A stretch of 64,000 bases of DNA from Nilaparvata lugens (GCF_014356525.2 NC_052511.1:50028167-50092166); one strand, 5' to 3'; counted from the first letter of the stretch, positions 13,001 to 20,099 are shown. Made by a program: numbers and translations. The notes: generated by a model from the sequence alone, not told the origin.

Positions 13001-16000
13001 TCACGCAGTATTCTCATCCACAAGTACCTGATTGAAACTATAGACCTTATGGAAATACAGCAATAGACTGGCTTCTCCACACATCTGTGTAATCACTTGT
13101 CAGCTGATTTATGATGAATAATTCTATAGTCTGATTTTTACTCTAATATTGGCGTATGAAGGAGGCTCCTTTTTCCTTCTATATTATCCTTGAAATGCAA
13201 CATTTCCAAAAACCTTGTATATACGTCGACGCGTAATTAAAAAAGGAACATACCTGTCAAATTTCATGAAAATCTATTATCGCGTTTCGCCGTAAATGCG
13301 CAACATATAAACATATAAACATTTAAACATTAAGAGAAATGCCAAACCGTAGACTTGAATCTTAGACCTCACTTCGCTCGGTCAATTAATTGATTCCAAT
13401 TTCAAAAGAGTGCATTTTGTCGCAGGTTCAATTGTCTGAGGATGATATAAAGACAATTTTGGATACACTTGTCTTCGATGGCAAACTGGAAAGAATCGTT
13501 TCACCGGATGGAGGATACCTATTCAGAGCTATCGATTCTCTACTGCCGCCTCCTGATCTTGTGAGAATGCCTTGTGGTGTTTGTCCGGTATGTATCATTA
13601 TTCCATCTTATTATTAATCAATTCTTTATTGATTTATACAATAATTACATCATTGAAATGATAGGGAGAGAAAAAAATCAGGTAACCTTGTGCTATTCCT
13701 CCCCCAAATTTAGACATAAATTCCCAAGTTTACACATAGTCCGAAATAGGTTAAGCCTTAGACGGGCTACACACTAGTGTCGCAAGACGCATGTCGTATC
13801 TTATCAAATTTCATGAGACATGCATGTCTTTTGCATGTCTCTGTCGTTTTGTCGTATGTCTCGTGATTTTCGGTTGTACTACAGACTGAGCATGAGCAGT
13901 GACAAACAGTGCTCAGTGCTGGCAGTAGACAGTGGCTGAAGCGCATGCGCAGAGTGATGTCTCGCGCGACATGTGTCGCATGGTGTCTACAACAAATCGC
14001 ATGTCCGAGTCATGTCGCATATGAAACCATAAGGTTAGGTTAGGTTAGGTTAGGTTAGGTTAGGTTAGGTTGGGTTAGGTTAGGTTAGGTTAGGTTAGGT
14101 TAGGTATGAAACCATAAATATATTATTTTATGATTGAGTAATAAATTTGAGATGAAATATGTTGATAATATTTGTACATTGTTGGAAAAACGATCTGTCA
14201 ACGTTGTGGAGCTAGAAAAGGACAGTGCTATTTGCTTTCTTGAATGATAGACAAGGATAGCAACACCAATATTGATCCTATACAAGTTCCGTGCGACACC
14301 TGTCCGATACACAGGCGATGCCTCGAACATCTGTCGCAAGCAGTGAGTAAGCTCTGATTTTACAACACAGATTGGTTTCATATGCGACATGACTCGGACA
14401 TGCGATTTGTCGTAGACATAACACATGTCGCGCGAGACATCACTCCGCGCATGCGCTTCAGCCTCTGTCTACTGCCAGCACTGAGCACTCTTTGTCACTG
14501 CTGATGCTCAGTCTGTAATACAACTTTGTAGCAACCGAAAATCACAAGACATGCGACAAGCGGCAGAGACATGCAAAAGACATGCATGTCTCATGAAGTT
14601 TGATAAGACACGACACGCGTCTTAAGACACGTGTCTTGCGACACATGTGTGTAGCCCGTCTTAAAATACATGATAGCCTATATCATTCGTTCTCTATTCG
14701 TTGCATTTCATTACATTTTTGAATCAAACATGAGTATAGAGAGTGTTTCGAAATTAATTAGCTAATAGATATAAATTTATGAGAATGAGCTCGTTTTATT
14801 ATTGGGTTCTTTGTCTATCTTGTAATTTGTTGAATCAAACTTAAATATACAGAGTGTTTCGAAATGAATAAACCAAATTCAAATAAATTCATCATGATAA
14901 TAGGCTGAACATGAACAACTGAGTTGTTAATTTACTTTTACATGATTATGTACAAAGTTCTAAGCTGATAGTGAGGTCCACGTTATAATGGCGGTGGAGA
15001 AAGATAGGAGAACAGTGTTGCCGATTCTCTGCCTTGACACTGCCTTCAATATAGGATAGGTGATACCGGCATGTCTGATTTAATATTATCTGTTCATTCT
15101 TGTTTAAAATAATCATATTTTATTCGTCAATAAATATATTATTTTATGATTGAGTAATAAATTTGAGATTAAATATTATGTTGATAATATTTCTACATTG
15201 TTAGAAAAACGATCTGTCAACGTTGTGGAGCTAGAAAAGGACAGTGATATTTGCTTTATCGAATGATAGACAAGGATAGCAACACCAATGTTGATCCTAT
15301 ACTGCCATTGTAACGTGGACCTCACTATAGTAGAATGTCCCATGCAGAATTCTTAACTCAAATTTGGACTTGTCAATGCAGGAATATATACAGGGTGTTT
15401 CAGAAGTAGTGTCGAGAATTTTAGGGTATTGTACCTGGATGCTAGGAGACTACAAATGTCATATTTGAAGTGTCCAAAACTCAGCGGTTATCCTTATAGC
15501 TGCCATTTTGTTTTTTTCACTTAAAAATTTTTATCTCAAGAACGAAATGTTGTATTGATCTGAAATTTGGCATGAATATTTATGCTATAAAGACTCAACT
15601 ATAAAAAATAAAAAAAAAATGTTCGTTGAAATTTTTCAAAATGGCGGCCATTTTAAATTTTGATAGCGAATATCTCGAAAACCGTCCATTTTACAGAAAA
15701 TTTACAAGAGACAAAAAAGTTAGCAAATTTTTTCACGATTCCAATGATACCTAATTTATTAAGATTGGTCGAAGAATAACAGAGAAATTGATTTTTTTCG
15801 TACTGCATGCATGACCACTTTTCACCATTTAAAGATCAATATTAATTTTTTAATTCCAGATGTATTTAAGATGAAGCTTTGAAACTCGGTATGGCTCCAT
15901 ATGGGCAAACAGATGATTTTACAATGGTTTTCAGATGATAATGTTGTCTTGTAAAAGTATTGTTGTTTCATTAAAAGTAAAGAACCAGATGTAGTGCTTC

Positions 16001-18959
16001 CTATTTCTTAGTCTCACGTTTCCTAGGTCTTATTTCTATCTTAAATTTCCAGTTTCAATATTTTCTTACGTTGCTTCTACACAAATATTTAATTATTGTA
16101 ATGGAATTTAGTTCGCTGGAGTACACCGATATTCACTTCATGTATGGAGCAGCTCTTGGCAATGCGACCGAAGCAAGAAGAATGTATGCAGCTGCATTTC
16201 CAAACCGCCGTCTCCCTTCCGACAAGGTGTTCACAAGAACTCACAATCGGCTGAGAGAAGTTGGTTCATTTGAACGGAACAGGGTAATTGCTGGTAGGCC
16301 TCGAGCAGTTCGAAATGTTGCTTTTGAAGAGGAAGTATTGCAGAAATTCGATTTCAATCCTAGAACGAGTACGAGAGCAGTTGCAAAGCAAATCAATTCA
16401 AGTGCTTCTTCTGTGTGGCGTGTACTAAACAAGGAAAGACTTCACCCCTTCCGCTTTCAAAAAGTTCACTCATTGGTTGAACGCGACTATGAGCCAAGAG
16501 TAAACTGTGCCCGTTGGTTTCTTCAGCAAGACATTATCCAACCAAATTTTCTAGAAAATGTGTTATTTACCGATGAGTCCAGCTTTACAAGAGAAGGAAT
16601 CTTCAACTCTCGCAACAGTCACGTCTGGGCCTTAGACAATCCTCATGAGGTCAAAGTGCGTGGTTATCAGCATAGATTTTCGCTGAATGTTTGGGCGGGT
16701 ATCTTAGGTAATCGCGTGATTGGACCATACATTCTTCCTAATCGTCTGAATTCTCCCACGTACATTACTTTTTTAAGAGACATACTACCAGAACTTTTGG
16801 AAGATGTGCCTCTTGCAAACAGATATAATATTTGGTTTCAACATGATGGTGCCCCTGCTCATTTCGGAAATGTTGTTACGGACTTTCTGAACATGACCTA
16901 TCGTCAGCGGTGGATTGGGCGGGGTGGACCAGTACCGTGGCCCGCACGTTCACCTGACCTCAACCCTTTAGATTTTTTTTTCTGGGGCCATATGAAAGAC
17001 CTTGTTTACAGCACGCCAGTAGAAAACGAAGAAGACCTTGTGGCAAGAGTGGTTGCTGCAGCAGGTGCCATTCAAGATGATGAAAATGCTTTTATAGCAG
17101 TTCGACGGTCCATGATTGAGAGGTGCAGACTGTGTAATCAAGTTGAAGGACGGCATTTTGAGCAATTGCTGCATTAGTATCAGTGAACCGATTTGAGTGA
17201 AAGTAATATTTTCCAATGTAAAATAAAATTTGGAGGAAAGTTATTCTTGTATATTTCTGTAATAAGAACAGTTTTCATGAAATTATAAAAAAAATTAATA
17301 TTGATCTTTAAATGGTGAAAAGTAGTCATGCATGCAGTACGATAAAAATTAATTTCTCTGTTATTCTTCGACCAATCTTAATAAATTAGGTATCATTGGA
17401 ATCGTGAAAAAATTTGCTAACTTTTTTGTCTCTTGTAAATTTTCTGTAAAATGGACGGTTTTCGAGATATTCGCCATCAAAAATTTAAAATGGCCGCCAT
17501 ATTTTTATTTTTTATAGTTGAGTCTTTATAGCATAAATATTCATGCCAAATTTCAGATCAATACAAAGGTATATTTCTGTTTACTTTGATTTTAGAAAAT
17601 TACTTCTGCAAAAAAATATTTAGTTATGAAAGTTAATCGATATGATTTAAGGAATGAGAGGTATGCTGTACCATTTACTTCGAATAATTTAGCCAGAAAC
17701 ACCTTAATCTACATTCTACCAAGAACTTTCAATGATTTACCCGATAATTGTGCTGAGTTTGTTGATATGCGCCTGTTGAAAAGAAATTTAAAGATTTGGT
17801 TGAATAATAATTACACTTTAGATGTAACATAATGTAACTCATTATTAATGTATTGTATTGTTGTAATTCATTCTGTTCTTTTTTTTGTATGTAAGTTCAG
17901 GTTGACTATATATTATAACACTCTTTAGATTTTTGAGAGCTGAGCCAACAATTAATTAATTAATATCATGATAACTTTAACTGTTAAGTAAATTTGACAG
18001 TGTAATAAACTGATAAGTGAATTTAACTGTTAAGTAAAAATAAAGTTCACTGATATATGTATAATTATATTTGAATTCACATGTTTTGTATAATATAGTA
18101 CCTTGTCAAGCAGCCTCTTTGAGGTTCGCTTAAGGTAGCTTATTTATTCAATAAACGTTTTTTCTATTCTATTCTATTCCAACAAATGCAATTTCCCCAT
18201 TTATTTCTGTCAATAGAAAAGCTTACAAACAAAAACCTGACCTTAATCTATATAAATAAAAATTGAGCCTTAAATTTTGACATTCAATAATTTTTTTATG
18301 TGTGCACCGAATTTGATGATTTTTTCAGTTGTGTTCGTTATGTTCAGGACCAGGTTTATGGCCTATCAGATTTATAATCCGATCTCAGGACTCTTTCCTA
18401 CGGTCCTTCAAAGTTTACAAGTTTACATGTAATGTTATGGTAGAAGATTTGTGAGCTGGCCACACACAGAAATAAAAATCAGCTGCCATAATCATTGCGT
18501 CATGCAACAGCCGTCGGTAGATAGTAGACAAGGGTGTGCGCTGCTCCATAACCGCCCTTGTATTTTATTCTAAATGCCCCGACTAAAAACAAGATGACTG
18601 TTCTGTGTATAACCATCCAGCAGTGCGGCCTCAGGTTAAAGACTTACATGCTCTAAAAACATTGCTTTTCTTCGAATAATTGTGCTGTCTTCGGTATATT
18701 AATTGATTTTCAGTAAATAATTTATTTTTCAGTTGGAAAATTATCTATATAAATAAAATGCCGCATCGCGCCTCCTCAGGTGTGCATCCAGCTAAAGTTT
18801 GTCATGACATGCATTAAACTATTTGGCGGTACGAAGTTCGCCGGCCCAGCTAGTATTGGATAAATATTTTTGAAAAAAAATATAATCGGTTTCTAATTTC
18901 TGTTATAATTGTTACAGGTAATCAACAACTGCAGCTATCCCCGGCAAAGTGAACCCTGA
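157..18959 (+). CDS. POLR3F: RNA polymerase III subunit RPC6 (RPC39), six exons, frameshifted last exon
   Basis: Joined exons 157-224, 5333-5453, 6927-7178, 11297-11548, 13426-13587 and 18918-18959 read as 298 residues; the family usually has about 310-320. RPC6 is a winged-helix subunit of RNA polymerase III that, with RPC3 and RPC7, helps initiate transcription of tRNA, 5S and other small RNA genes in the nucleus. Recognisable stretches are EEAGNKGIWIRDIRFKSNL (about 99-117), MIKAVKSVA, KKKVYMLFNLEPDRTLTGGA, DQDFETEFVDVLNQQC and the cysteine motif PCGVCP in exon 5. All introns are GT..AG; the donor after exon 4 (GTCGGT) is weak. The start at 157 is the first in-frame ATG of exon 1. The final exon as given ends VINNCSYPRQSEP and stops, while the +1 frame continues with the family-like tail NPEVCVYLNDWMS to 18993. 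I read this as a one-base insertion, probably a sequence error. The neighbouring transporter gene converges on it. Confidence 0.93.
280..720. repeat. Cluster of GACACCAG inverted repeats (MITE-like)
   Basis: TTAGGACACCAGA at 280 is mirrored by TCTGGTGTCCCTAA ending near 413. Further copies of GGGACACCA and GGTGTCC follow to about 720, including the perfect 17-bp palindrome GGACACCAATGGTGTCC near 532. It lies in RPC6 intron 1, and I know no named family for it. Confidence 0.55.
939..1805 (-). pseudogene. Degenerate non-LTR retrotransposon (reverse transcriptase C-terminus)
   Basis: The minus strand from about 1800 reads LNTTKCEAIKFSAG and SKFLGLTIDQRLSSNFHVDD, typical of the end of a LINE reverse transcriptase. 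After frame breaks it continues in the 140-codon frame at 1361-939 with FEKRPSYMGAELFNRLPINI and FKRELKEI. It is 5'-truncated and disabled. No catalytic FADD motif remains. Confidence 0.8.
1833..1925. repeat. Fragment of the GCGCTGG/CCACAC foldback family
   Basis: Contains CGCCAGCGCTG...CACTGGCGCTGG and ends TGTGGATGCGGCAT. The same modules flank the nested element at 8806-9929. Confidence 0.5.
2066..2832 (-). mobile_element. Composite copy of dispersed family A
   Basis: Family A has one end near GACCGAGCGAAGTGAGGTC and the other ending in CTAG. Here, in reverse orientation, CTAG is at 2066-2069 and the GAGCGAAG end at about 2832. A second internal copy of the GTAGTTCTGTGAACAGTAG end near 2277 suggests overlapping insertions. 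The CTAG terminus suggests a Helitron-like origin, but this is not proven. Confidence 0.6.
3612..3860 (-). mobile_element. tRNA-derived SINE with target-site duplication
   Basis: The minus strand begins GGAGTGGCCGTAATCGAGTG (A-box-like) and carries a B box, GGTTCAAATCC, about 50 nt in. It ends with an (ATT)n tail. ATCCTTATAGT flanks it on both sides (3601-3611 and 3861-3871), which is a clear target-site duplication. It is not a functional tRNA gene, because the body continues about 180 nt past the tRNA-like head. Confidence 0.85.
3937..4023. repeat. (CA)n microsatellite
   Basis: An almost pure CA dinucleotide tract inside the family B repeat. Confidence 0.95.
4141..4996 (+). pseudogene. 3' end of a non-LTR retrotransposon ORF2 with an amplified zinc-motif segment
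   Basis: An open frame from 4141 to 4779 reads RALPIHRDLLELG..., then LNMIRTGHGRCRASLSDWGR, then repeated SPDCDCG units, and ends EASQTMNHIIRHC. A CxCG followed by an HHxC-like pattern is the usual C-terminal motif downstream of RNase H in insect LINE ORF2 proteins. The element ends in an (AAT)n tail near 4968-4996 and lacks its reverse transcriptase. Confidence 0.75.
4418..4648 (+). repeat. 33-bp minisatellite, 7 units, in frame with ORF2
   Basis: Seven contiguous 33-bp units start at 4418, 4451, 4484, 4517, 4550, 4583 and 4616. Each encodes GRLLSPDCDCG; the first reads GRLPSPDCDCG. There are no spacers, so this is not a CRISPR array. Confidence 0.97.
5333..5453 (+). CDS. POLR3F: RPC6 exon 2 (first winged helix)
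   Basis: The acceptor TTATTTCAG ends at 5332 and the donor GTAAGT starts at 5454. The exon completes the Met codon split from exon 1 and reads FISVVTSAGSKGVTDADL then LTAEMRVTILNKLIAK, the first winged-helix domain. It ends on a codon boundary. Confidence 0.92.
5454..6241. other. RPC6 intron 2, A/T-rich with a short inverted repeat
   Basis: AATATCTCAATAAAC near 5907 is mirrored by GGTTATTGAGAT near 6030. Similar sequence, including TTTTTTGGTGACAC, recurs near 19855-19975. No gene is seen. Confidence 0.4.
6242..6735. mobile_element. Foldback MITE (AGCCTGGTTTTCAC termini)
   Basis: AGCCTGGTTTTCACTAGTAG at 6242 is mirrored by CTACTAATGAAAATCAGGCT ending at 6735. The interior is a chain of CTCTAC/GTAGAG repeats on both strands. 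ATA flanks both sides. There is no coding potential. Confidence 0.75.
6927..7178 (+). CDS. POLR3F: RPC6 exon 3 (second winged helix)
   Basis: Exactly 84 codons lie between TTTTTTCAG and GTAAGT. The protein contains EEAGNKGIWIRDIRFKSNL and LNKILKLLEGKKMIKAVKSV, the most conserved block of the subunit (second winged-helix domain). Confidence 0.95.
7195..7330 (-). repeat. 3'-tail fragment of a short interspersed element (family T)
   Basis: Shares ATGATAGGGAGAG and CTTGTGCTATTCCTC with 13610-13755 and 47040-47215. On the minus strand each ends in an A/T tail with AATAAAG, like a LINE or SINE 3' end. Confidence 0.6.
7359..8792. mobile_element. M1 MITE copy (TA-flanked) split by a nested foldback
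   Basis: The left end GTGAGGTCCATGTTATAATG at 7359 and the right end CATTATAACGTGGACCTCAC at 8792 are the terminal inverted repeats of a family seen at least seven more times here. TA flanks both ends. A second TA-flanked element (7532-8594) sits inside it. Confidence 0.8.
7532..8594. mobile_element. Nested TA-flanked element with long inverted repeats
   Basis: GTCCAGT at 7532 and ACTGGAC ending at 8594 are flanked by TA. Inverted repeats of roughly 170-200 bp include AGAAGTCCAGAACCAATTTC and CAGAGTGGGC on both arms. The centre (about 7800-8240) has no transposase reading frame, so it is non-autonomous. Confidence 0.7.
9196..9901 (-). mobile_element. Non-autonomous Helitron-like element
   Basis: On the minus strand it starts TCTATATATATAAAAACG after an A (9902) and ends in a degenerate ATAG before T (9195). 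That is the A/T insertion pattern of Helitrons, with CTAG as the expected end. A related copy at 61128-61908 keeps the intact CTAG. Both carry the segment with GGATCGTCC and the 140-150-bp tandem repeats. Confidence 0.7.
9415..9830 (-). repeat. Tandem repeats of 140-150 bp inside the Helitron
   Basis: The module CGCAGATTTTGGGCGTATCT recurs near 9450, 9600 and 9740, with TTTGAACATTTTCTGT between copies. Diverged copies lie at about 61130-61740. Confidence 0.85.
10297..10744. mobile_element. Inverted-repeat element with 8-bp target duplication
   Basis: ATAGCCACCTCTA at the left is mirrored by TAGAGGTGGCTAT at the right, and GACTGGGT flanks both sides (10289-10296 and 10745-10752). An 8-bp duplication suggests the hAT superfamily. 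Inside are a GGTGCGTACA-type MITE (10311-10560) and a foldback (10561-10735). Confidence 0.6.
10561..10735. repeat. Foldback palindrome with GGCCGCGGCC arms
   Basis: AATACAAGGCCGCGGCCTAC is mirrored by GTAGGCCGCGGCCTTGTATT. Arms of about 65-70 bp are separated by a short A/T loop. Confidence 0.85.
11041..11193. mobile_element. Small foldback MITE (CCGGTTAAATTTTAATC arms)
   Basis: GGTTAAATTTTAATCGTGAT at about 11062 is mirrored near 11152-11172. AACCAATCAGAGAAG also appears in both arms. A diverged copy lies at 57668-57805. Confidence 0.8.
11297..11548 (+). CDS. POLR3F: RPC6 exon 4
   Basis: Exactly 84 codons follow a TTTTTTTTCAAG acceptor. It reads ASKKKVYMLFNLEPDRTLTG, then DQDFETEFVDVLNQQC, and ends TELGISK. 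The donor GTCGGT is weaker than the others, but joining here to exon 5 gives the family sequence ISKVQLSEDDI. Confidence 0.95.
11616..11995 (+). mobile_element. Family A copy, 3'-truncated
   Basis: Begins TTGACCGAGCGAAGTGAGGT just after exon 4 and follows the 47387 copy through ACGCCAATATTAGAG, but lacks the CTAG end. Confidence 0.65.
12274..12441. mobile_element. Foldback MITE (AAGGTGCGTACA termini)
   Basis: AAGGTGCGTACACATTCATG is mirrored by TATATCTGTACGCACCTT. Near-perfect arms include GAGCAATTCACTTTTAATCA. Confidence 0.85.
12475..12858 (-). mobile_element. Family A copy, truncated
   Basis: Reverse-orientation copy ending CACTTCGCTCGGTCAA at 12858. The CTAG end is missing. Confidence 0.6.
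12976..13386 (-). mobile_element. Family A copy, full length
   Basis: Reverse-orientation copy from CTAG at 12976 to CTCGGTCAATTA near 13386, about 410 bp. It matches the + copy at 47387-47792 end to end and stops just before exon 5. Confidence 0.7.
13426..13587 (+). CDS. POLR3F: RPC6 exon 5 (first two cysteines of the Fe-S site)
   Basis: 54 codons lie between TTGTCGCAG and GTATGT. It encodes VQLSEDDIKTILDTLVFDGK and ends RMPCGVCP. The CxxC pair is the first half of the conserved C-terminal cluster-binding motif of RPC6 proteins. Confidence 0.94.
13610..13755 (-). repeat. Family T tail fragment
   Basis: Shares ATGATAGGGAGAG, CTTGTGCTATTCCTC and CACATAGTCCGAAATAGG with 7195-7330. Confidence 0.6.
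13761..14660. mobile_element. 900-bp foldback element with TTA target duplication and TTAGG tract in the loop
   Basis: GACGGGCTACACAC at 13761 is mirrored by GTGTGTAGCCCGTC ending at 14660, and TTA flanks both ends (13758-13760, 14661-14663). The arms are about 270 bp and rich in CATGTC/GACATG. The loop holds a (TTAGG)n array and a copy of half an M1 MITE (about 14113-14290). The TTA duplication fits PIF/Harbinger-type MITEs. Confidence 0.8.
14033..14104 (+). repeat. Interstitial (TTAGG)n telomere-type array
   Basis: About 14 tandem TTAGG units with one TTGGG variant. TTAGG is the ancestral arthropod telomere repeat. The exact 13-bp sequence TATGAAACCATAA borders it on both sides (14020-14032 and 14105-14117). 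Confidence 0.97.
14720..14880. repeat. Short tandem duplication with GAGTGTTTCGAAAT
   Basis: TTGAATCAAAC...GAGTGTTTCGAAAT occurs at about 14718 and again at about 14831. The motif resembles the terminus of the mariner-like elements at 15391 and 54217. Confidence 0.6.
14971..15325. mobile_element. M1 MITE, complete 355-bp copy
   Basis: GTGAGGTCCACGTTATAATG at the left and CATTGTAACGTGGACCTCAC at the right are flanked by TA on both sides (14969-14970, 15326-15327). It has no reading frame. TA duplication fits the Tc1/mariner superfamily. This is the cleanest reference copy in the window. Confidence 0.85.
15391..17566 (+). mobile_element. mariner/Tc1-superfamily DD41D transposon, right end truncated
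   Basis: The left end CAGGGTGTTTCAGAAGTAG follows TA. A subterminal segment at 15550-15853 is mirrored at 17284-17566 (shared motifs AAATGGACGG, TTTCTCTGTTATTCTTCG, CATGCATG), so the inverted repeats are long, at least about 285 bp. About 160 bp of the right terminus is missing because LINE sequence starts at 17567. Confidence 0.85.
16071..17177 (+). CDS. DD41D mariner-like (rosa-type) transposase
   Basis: An uninterrupted 368-codon frame encodes a cut-and-paste transposase. The N-terminal region (about 15-66, FMYGAALGNATEARRMYAAA) matches the DUF4817-type helix-turn-helix common in insect transposases. A second HTH follows at about 99-127. The catalytic triad is visible: D168 in FTDESSF, D259 in WFQHDGAPAH and D301 in SPDLNPLDFFFWG, with exactly 41 residues between the second and third. 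DD41D is the spacing of the rosa group of mariner-related elements. MEFSSLEY (from 16101) is an equally plausible start. Activity is doubtful because the right terminus is lost, but the reading frame is intact and it could act in trans. Confidence 0.9.
   Translation: MLLHKYLIIVMEFSSLEYTDIHFMYGAALGNATEARRMYAAAFPNRRLPSDKVFTRTHNRLREVGSFERNRVIAGRPRAVRNVAFEEEVLQKFDFNPRTSTRAVAKQINSSASSVWRVLNKERLHPFRFQKVHSLVERDYEPRVNCARWFLQQDIIQPNFLENVLFTDESSFTREGIFNSRNSHVWALDNPHEVKVRGYQHRFSLNVWAGILGNRVIGPYILPNRLNSPTYITFLRDILPELLEDVPLANRYNIWFQHDGAPAHFGNVVTDFLNMTYRQRWIGRGGPVPWPARSPDLNPLDFFFWGHMKDLVYSTPVENEEDLVARVVAAAGAIQDDENAFIAVRRSMIERCRLCNQVEGRHFEQLLH
17567..18179 (+). pseudogene. 3' end of a non-LTR retrotransposon
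   Basis: The frame at 17626-17832 reads VNRYDLRNERYAVPFTSNNL, TLIYILPRTFNDLPDN and LLKRNLKIWL, typical of the last residues of a Jockey/CR1-like ORF2. A 3' UTR follows with TTTATTCAATAAACG and a (TTCTA)n tail at 18162-18179. It truncates the DD41D element. Confidence 0.75.
18247..18853 (+). mobile_element. Non-autonomous Helitron-like element, 607 bp
   Basis: Starts TCTATATAAATAAAAATTGA after A and ends GCCGGCCCAGCTAG before T. A small hairpin (GGCG...CGCC) lies just upstream of CTAG. There are no target duplications. A second 5' terminus, TCTATATAAATAAAATG, lies inside at 18744. A related copy is at 26923-27982. Confidence 0.8.
18918..18959 (+). CDS. POLR3F: RPC6 exon 6, frameshifted
   Basis: The acceptor TTGTTACAG precedes VINNCSYPRQSEP and TGA at 18957-18959. 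The third cysteine is present, but the frame is lost at CCCC (18939-18942). The +1 frame runs on to TAA at 18991-18993 and supplies the missing fourth cysteine and a YLNDW tail. Confidence 0.85.
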   Translation, partial: VINNCSYPRQSEP

Positions 18960-18991
18960 AGTGTGTGTGTATCTTAATGATTGGATGTCGT

Positions 18992-19057
18992 AATAAAAGT
19001 GAGAACTCATTTTCAAGTTGAAACTGTTGGATATTTTTGTACAGTAGATACAATAAA
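18992..19057 (+). terminator. Candidate polyadenylation signals of RPC6
   Basis: AATAAA occurs at 18992-18997, overlapping the TAA of the +1 frame, and again at 19052-19057. Either would end a very short 3' UTR; the second gives a more usual spacing. Confidence 0.45.
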
Positions 19058-19199
19058 TTATTATTGAAGTTTGAGACTATTTTTCAGTTTTTACCTCGAT
19101 ACTTGAATTCCAATAGAGGACATTTAGCAGATGTTAGATATATATATTGTTTCAATTTATTGTACAGTGAATGACAACCTTCACGCCTATGGTTATTGG

Positions 19200-19650
19200 A
19201 ATTTTGCAATAATTATTGAGATGTCGTCGTCGTCTTCCTACAAGGATTAGGCAATTTGCCTGTTCCGACTTCAAACTCACCATCACATCCATCTTTTACG
19301 GGGTCTGCCCACACTTCTCCTCCCAACCGGGTTATACAACATGACTGCCCTGGGAATCCTGTCGCTCTCCATCCTTTCAACATGATCTTTCCAGTTTTGC
19401 CGATTTTCTTCAATCTTCTGTCATATGGAGATTATGTTGAGCTTGCTTCTTATATCGACATTATGAAGCCTATCTTCCCTTGTGCACCCTTTTACTGCTC
19501 TTAACCTCATTTCGGCAGCCTGTAACCTACTCCATTCTTTCTTCTTAGGTATCCAAGATTCAGAGCCATATAAGAGCGTTGGAATAACCATAACCTTATA
19601 GAACTTAAGTTTTGTCTCTCTCCTGATTTTATTATTGAGATATTCCAATA
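19200..19650 (-). pseudogene. RTE-like retrotransposon ORF2 C-terminus
   Basis: The minus strand reads KFYKVMVIPTLLYGSESWIP and RLQAAEMRLRAVKGCTREDR, then in a shifted frame RQNWKDHVERMESDRIPRAV and GRRSVGRPRKRWM. These are hallmarks of the end of insect RTE-type endonuclease/reverse transcriptase proteins. It is frameshifted and 5'-truncated. Confidence 0.8.
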
Positions 19651-19714
19651 ATAAATATAAAATATTACTAAATAAAAATTACTATATACTAAATAATAAG
19701 TACCAAATTTTAAT

Positions 19715-19830
19715 AGGTACTGGAGGGGCTTGGAGCGACAGAGAAAGATGCTGAGGAGCGAATTACATGGAGACAGTTTGTTGGTGCGGCCAAATATCAA
19801 CTTAGATATAGATGGCCCTGGGAGTAAGTG
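19715..19830 (+). pseudogene. Small RTE-like retrotransposon 3' fragment
   Basis: Reads LEGLGATEKDAEERITWRQF then VGAAKYQLRYRWPWE and a stop, the extreme C-terminus of an RTE-type ORF, in opposite orientation to the fragment at 19200-19650. Confidence 0.65.
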
Positions 19831-20099
19831 AGTAAGTAATTTTTTTTTTGGAATATCTCAATAACCATTGGATATAATGAACTTGCGACTAGTTGCGTTG
19901 GACTCCAAATCAAATTTTACATGAGAATTGAACATTTTATGACATATTAGTGTCACCAAAAAACTATTCAGCCTATGAGTTGGATCTGAGAATAATGTTT
20001 TGGCTATCGCAGATGAAGCTGCAATAAATGCAGAGCATATAGAGGACATGAAAACCATTGCCTCTGGTTAGAACGGAATCAGTACAGTGCATCTTATCG

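Noticed and set aside
14033..14104. True chromosome end
   Set aside because: The TTAGG tract is only 72 bp, is internal to a transposon and has unique gene exons on both sides.
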